In this document: positions 61,219 through 64,000 of the stretch, one piece after another
Layout of the letters: each line of letters begins with the position of its first letter
Numbering within the stretch: the stretch's first letter is position 1
DNA from: Mycobacterium sp. Z3061
GTDB taxonomy: Bacteria; Actinomycetota; Actinomycetes; Mycobacteriales; Mycobacteriaceae
Reading direction: 5' to 3'
Length of the DNA: 64,000 nucleotides
Assembly: GCF_031583025.1 (NCBI RefSeq)
Contig: NZ_CP134062.1
Span: 5,615,234-5,679,233 of the forward strand
Notes under the pieces: generated by a model
Database searches by the model: none
Seen by the model: the letters and a program-made list of their open reading frames with translations, nothing else
Told to the model about the DNA's origin: nothing
Position numbers and translations under genes: made by a program

Positions 61219-62538
61219 CTACTCCTCATCACGCGTTTCGCGCGGCGGCTCGTCGGGGATCGCAGATTCCTCGACGTTCACGACTTCTTCGTCTTCGTCG
61301 AAGCGATCGTCATCGTCGAACACCCCCGCCAACGGCTCGTCGTCTTCGACAGCTGGCTCCGGCGCAACGGGCGGTCTGGCCCGCGGCCGTCGCGGCCGTC
61401 GCCGTATACCTCCGGCCATCACCACGGTGACGACACCGACCACGACGAACCAGAACAGCACGCCCAGAAACATGGCGCTGTGATCGACGCCGACGTCACC
61501 GAAATTACCCAGCCTGCCGCCCCCGCCGTAACCGAGCAGTGTCATCGTCAGGGCCGCCACCACGGCCGCGACCAGCAGCTTGGCGACCGCTGGGATCAGC
61601 GGCAGCGCGCGTCGGGCACACTGCTGACCGACCGCCACACCGGACGCGGCGCCGACGATCAGCAGCGCGACCCATACCGGCCCGAGCGGCGGCGTCGGCG
61701 CCGCGGCCAGGATCGGCAGGGCCGGCACGTCCCCGCCGAACACGGTGAACGAGCTGAACGTCGCGAACCCGATGTGCGCGCTGGACCCGACGGCGACGGC
61801 CGAGGCGCCCACGATGACGTTCGGCGCGTACAACACCGACAACGCGGTCAGGTTGAACTGTCCCCAGATCGAGTCGGTGATCGCGTACAGGTCCTGCATG
61901 GTCGACCAGTGCACGACCAACGACCCCGCAGTCACCATGCCCGACAGCCCGAGCAGAGCCAGAACACCGGCGGAAGCGGCACGTAGCGAATCGCCCAGCC
62001 AGTTGGGTAACGGAGAAGCGTTCAGCGTGCGTCGGCCCACCCTGGACCAGACGCCGATCGCGGCCCCGATGGCGTGCACCACCAGCACGCTGGTGAACGC
62101 CCGCAACGCACTGGGCGTCTGCAGCTCGGTCAGCACCGACGACGCGTCGTGGATGACCGCCAGCGCGATGGCCGCGATCAACAACGGACCGCCCAGCGCC
62201 GACGCGATGACCCACCGGATCACCAGCCAGGACGAGTACGGCGACGTCGCTCGCGCCGTGGTGCGCGCGGTGCCCCACACCATCAACAGGACCGGCAACA
62301 GTGGCATGACGCCGAGTTCCCGGCCACCGATCGAGACGGGCACCTGATGTACGCCCAGCCACATGCTCGCGATGGCGCCCAGGGCACCGGTCATGTCGCT
62401 GTTGGCGATCAGCAACTCCAGCAGCGTGACCGCCGCGATGACGACCAGCGCCACAACCGCGGGTGCGAAAGCCACCCGGACCAGGTCACGAGCCTGCCGG
62501 GCGCCCGTTTCTCCGTTTCTTGCCGACACCCTTGTCAC
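61219..62538 (-). CDS. perM: Multi-pass membrane protein PerM (Rv0955 family)
   Basis: The 439-residue product has about ten hydrophobic helices (for instance [66 protein letters not shown]) and an acidic cytoplasmic tail rich in Asp/Glu. Its position upstream of purN and next to the Rv0954-type gene matches Rv0955, named PerM, which is needed for division and persistence in M. tuberculosis under low magnesium or interferon-gamma stress. The biochemical activity is unknown. Confidence 0.85.
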   Translation of the reverse strand: MTRVSARNGETGARQARDLVRVAFAPAVVALVVIAAVTLLELLIANSDMTGALGAIASMWLGVHQVPVSIGGRELGVMPLLPVLLMVWGTARTTARATSPYSSWLVIRWVIASALGGPLLIAAIALAVIHDASSVLTELQTPSALRAFTSVLVVHAIGAAIGVWSRVGRRTLNASPLPNWLGDSLRAASAGVLALLGLSGMVTAGSLVVHWSTMQDLYAITDSIWGQFNLTALSVLYAPNVIVGASAVAVGSSAHIGFATFSSFTVFGGDVPALPILAAAPTPPLGPVWVALLIVGAASGVAVGQQCARRALPLIPAVAKLLVAAVVAALTMTLLGYGGGGRLGNFGDVGVDHSAMFLGVLFWFVVVGVVTVVMAGGIRRRPRRPRARPPVAPEPAVEDDEPLAGVFDDDDRFDEDEEVVNVEESAIPDEPPRETRDEE

Positions 62539-62590
62539 TCTTGCGGGTCACTCTTCGCGCACGAGACTCACCAAGCGCGAGAGCGCGCGA

Positions 62591-63499
62591 TTAGACCGGC
62601 GCCGAACCAGGCGACTGCTGCTGGCCCTGGCCGTAGGACGACTGCTGACCACCACCGGAGGCGTTGCCGTAGTTGACGGGAGCGGAACCGCCCTGCGATC
62701 CGGTTCCTGCGCTGACCGGCGGCGGCGGACTGAAGCTCGGGAAACCGGTGGGCGGGGTGTGGGCCGGACCCTGCTGTTGCTGGGGCACCTGCTGCGTGGG
62801 CTGTGCCGAGAATCCCCCGGACTGGGGGTTCGGGTTCGACGAGTAGCCCCCGCCGTACTGTGAGCCGTACCCGGACGACTGAGCCGGGTTCTGGGCGGGC
62901 TGCTGTGCACCCGGCTGACCGTAGTACCCGCCCTGCTGGCCCCCGTACTGGCCGTACTGTCCGTACTGTCCGTAACCGCCGCCGAACGGGTCGTACTTGG
63001 GACGCGGCGTCGGCGCGGTGATCACGCCCGACTCCAGCAGTAGCGCACCGACGGCGGCAACCGCCTGGAACACAATGCACACCAGCACGATCCACAGCGC
63101 CCAGCCGGTGGAGAACGAACTCGGCTTGTTGAACGTCGCAGCGATGATCAGCAGCACCCCCAGCACCGAGAGCACCGCCGAGATGGGCACGTAGCTCTTG
63201 GCCTTGGGCAGCAGCCCGAGCCCGGCCAGCATCCCAGCCACCAGGGCAACGGCCACCGACAGGCCGGTGTCACCGGACACCTCAGCGCCGGACCCACTGA
63301 TTTCGGAGTTATAGGTGAACATCGGGCCGAAGCTGAAGAAGTACGCCAACAAGCCCAAAGCCGCGACCGCGATAGCCAGGTACAGCCCCAGCTTGCTTTC
63401 GCCGGGCTCAGTCGGGGCTGCGGCCGGTGCGGCGGCGCCGTACGAGCCGGACGCCTGCTGCCCCGACGGATATCCGGGACTACCGGGCGGGTAGGTCAT
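62591..63499 (-). CDS. 34 kDa antigen-like membrane protein (Rv0954 family)
   Basis: ATG 63499 has a canonical AGGAGG upstream. The 302-residue product has a Pro/Gly/Ser-rich head, four membrane helices ([73 protein letters not shown]) and a long Gln/Gly/Tyr-rich tail with tandem [11 protein letters not shown]. It belongs to the DUF5336 family, which includes the 34 kDa antigen of M. avium paratuberculosis; the Rv0954 protein was reported to interact with divisome and growth factors. It precedes perM by 52 bp, so both may be co-transcribed. Confidence 0.85.
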   Translation of the reverse strand: MTYPPGSPGYPSGQQASGSYGAAAPAAAPTEPGESKLGLYLAIAVAALGLLAYFFSFGPMFTYNSEISGSGAEVSGDTGLSVAVALVAGMLAGLGLLPKAKSYVPISAVLSVLGVLLIIAATFNKPSSFSTGWALWIVLVCIVFQAVAAVGALLLESGVITAPTPRPKYDPFGGGYGQYGQYGQYGGQQGGYYGQPGAQQPAQNPAQSSGYGSQYGGGYSSNPNPQSGGFSAQPTQQVPQQQQGPAHTPPTGFPSFSPPPPVSAGTGSQGGSAPVNYGNASGGGQQSSYGQGQQQSPGSAPV

Positions 63500-63643
63500 A
63501 AGTCCTCCTGTTGCTTCCGGTGCCGTCACGGCCCCTCTGCTGCGGTGCGACGCGATGCCGCGTGCGACGCATTCGATCAACCACGCTAGCGCACCTGTGA
63601 GAACTAATGCCCGCCCGCCGCAGGGGCCGCCTGCGGCCAAAAG

Positions 63644-63657
63644 TAGAACACGTTCTA
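63644..63657 (+). promoter_or_regulatory. KstR-type operator
   Basis: TAGAACACGTTCTA is an almost perfect palindrome that fits the KstR consensus TNNAACNNGTTNNA. It ends nine bases before the start of the oxidoreductase gene. KstR represses cholesterol-catabolic genes in mycobacteria, and I recall the homologue Rv0953c among its reported targets. Confidence 0.8.
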
Positions 63658-63666
63658 AATTGGGGC

Positions 63667-64000
63667 ATGGACTTCGGCCTCGTTCTGTTCACCAGCGATC
63701 GCGGCATCTCCCCGGCGGCCGCCGCAAAACTCGCCGACACACATGGTTTTCACACGTTCTACGTGCCTGAACACACACACATTCCGATAAAGCGCGAGGC
63801 GGCACATCCCACCACCGGTGACGAGACCCTGCCCGACGACCGCTACATGCGGACGCTCGATCCCTGGGTGAGCCTGGGTGCGGCATGCGCGGTGACCTCC
63901 CGGGTCCGGCTGTCGACGGCCGTGGCCCTCCCGGTCGAGCACGACCCGATCACGCTGGCGAAAAGTATCGCCACGCTGGACCACCTGTCCGGCGGGCGCG
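63667..64000 (+). CDS. F420-dependent LLM-class oxidoreductase (partial; Rv0953c family)
   Basis: ATG 63667 begins a luciferase-like monooxygenase (LLM) family protein that runs off the window after 111 codons. The visible start is [20 protein letters not shown], then [33 protein letters not shown] and [18 protein letters not shown], all typical of coenzyme F420-dependent oxidoreductases (TIM barrel). The KstR-type site just upstream suggests a role in sterol or lipid catabolism. Confidence 0.88.
   Translation, partial: MDFGLVLFTSDRGISPAAAAKLADTHGFHTFYVPEHTHIPIKREAAHPTTGDETLPDDRYMRTLDPWVSLGAACAVTSRVRLSTAVALPVEHDPITLAKSIATLDHLSGGR

Overview
The window comes from a high-GC actinobacterium, almost certainly a mycobacterium (Mycobacterium or Mycolicibacterium in the wide sense). 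The right half reproduces, in inverted order, the gene order I recall for M. tuberculosis Rv0953c to Rv0996. It includes mprA-mprB-pepD-moaB2, mscL, the fadE13-accD2-accA2-fadE12-echA7 cluster, purN-purH, perM and the 34 kDa antigen homologue. Several M. tuberculosis genes of this interval, such as the csoR-ctpV copper genes and the PE_PGRS genes, are absent, so this is not an M. tuberculosis complex chromosome. The Rv names rest on memory of that map and on protein features, not on a search.

Left half, 1 to about 32,020: accessory DNA ending at the 3' end of a tRNA-Ala(CGC) gene, with a tyrosine integrase beside it. At the left edge are a large N6-adenine methyltransferase (cut by the window edge) and an overlapping SNF2-type helicase, the DrmMI and DrmD pair of class 1 DISARM anti-phage systems; drmA, drmB and drmC, if present, lie outside. 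Beside them are a HEXXH-HicA-like fusion, a small Cys-ended protein, a HARE-HTH/GIY-YIG nuclease, four copies of a 15-bp GC palindrome, an ADP-ribosylglycohydrolase fused to a phosphatase-like domain, a serine recombinase with a coupled 52-aa ORF, an OLD-type ATPase/TOPRIM nuclease followed by a GNAT acetyltransferase, and a beta-helix protein with a two-helix membrane end. This is a defence-island layout.

From 19.1 to 26.7 kb lies an envelope or signalling group: a double zinc-ribbon membrane protein, a small secreted protein, an EcsC-family protein, a DUF4190-type membrane protein and a receptor Ser/Thr kinase. Two broken copies of the kinase N-terminus flank it. From 27.3 to 31.9 kb is a compact integrative element, all on the minus strand: integrase, excisionase-like HTH protein, two small ORFs, a protein with motifs like family A DNA polymerases, an HNH nuclease and a zinc-ribbon protein. 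I see no capsid, terminase or conjugation genes.

Right half, 32.0 to 64.0 kb: conserved core. The group glpR/sepX, rimJ, moeA1/glp and galU concerns cell division and sugar-nucleotide supply. A CIRCE element precedes the redox chaperone gene ruc and a SAF-domain gene. MprAB, PepD and MoaB2 form the envelope-stress cluster, with a 10-bp direct repeat just upstream of mprA. A six-gene acyl-CoA operon (AtuA-like, two acyl-CoA dehydrogenases, biotin-dependent carboxylase alpha and beta chains, enoyl-CoA hydratase) starts behind a palindromic operator-like site. Then come a WXG100-like/hydrolase/lipoprotein set, a MoxR-like ATPase with its VWA partner, purine synthesis genes, perM, and the start of an F420-dependent oxidoreductase gene behind a KstR-type operator.
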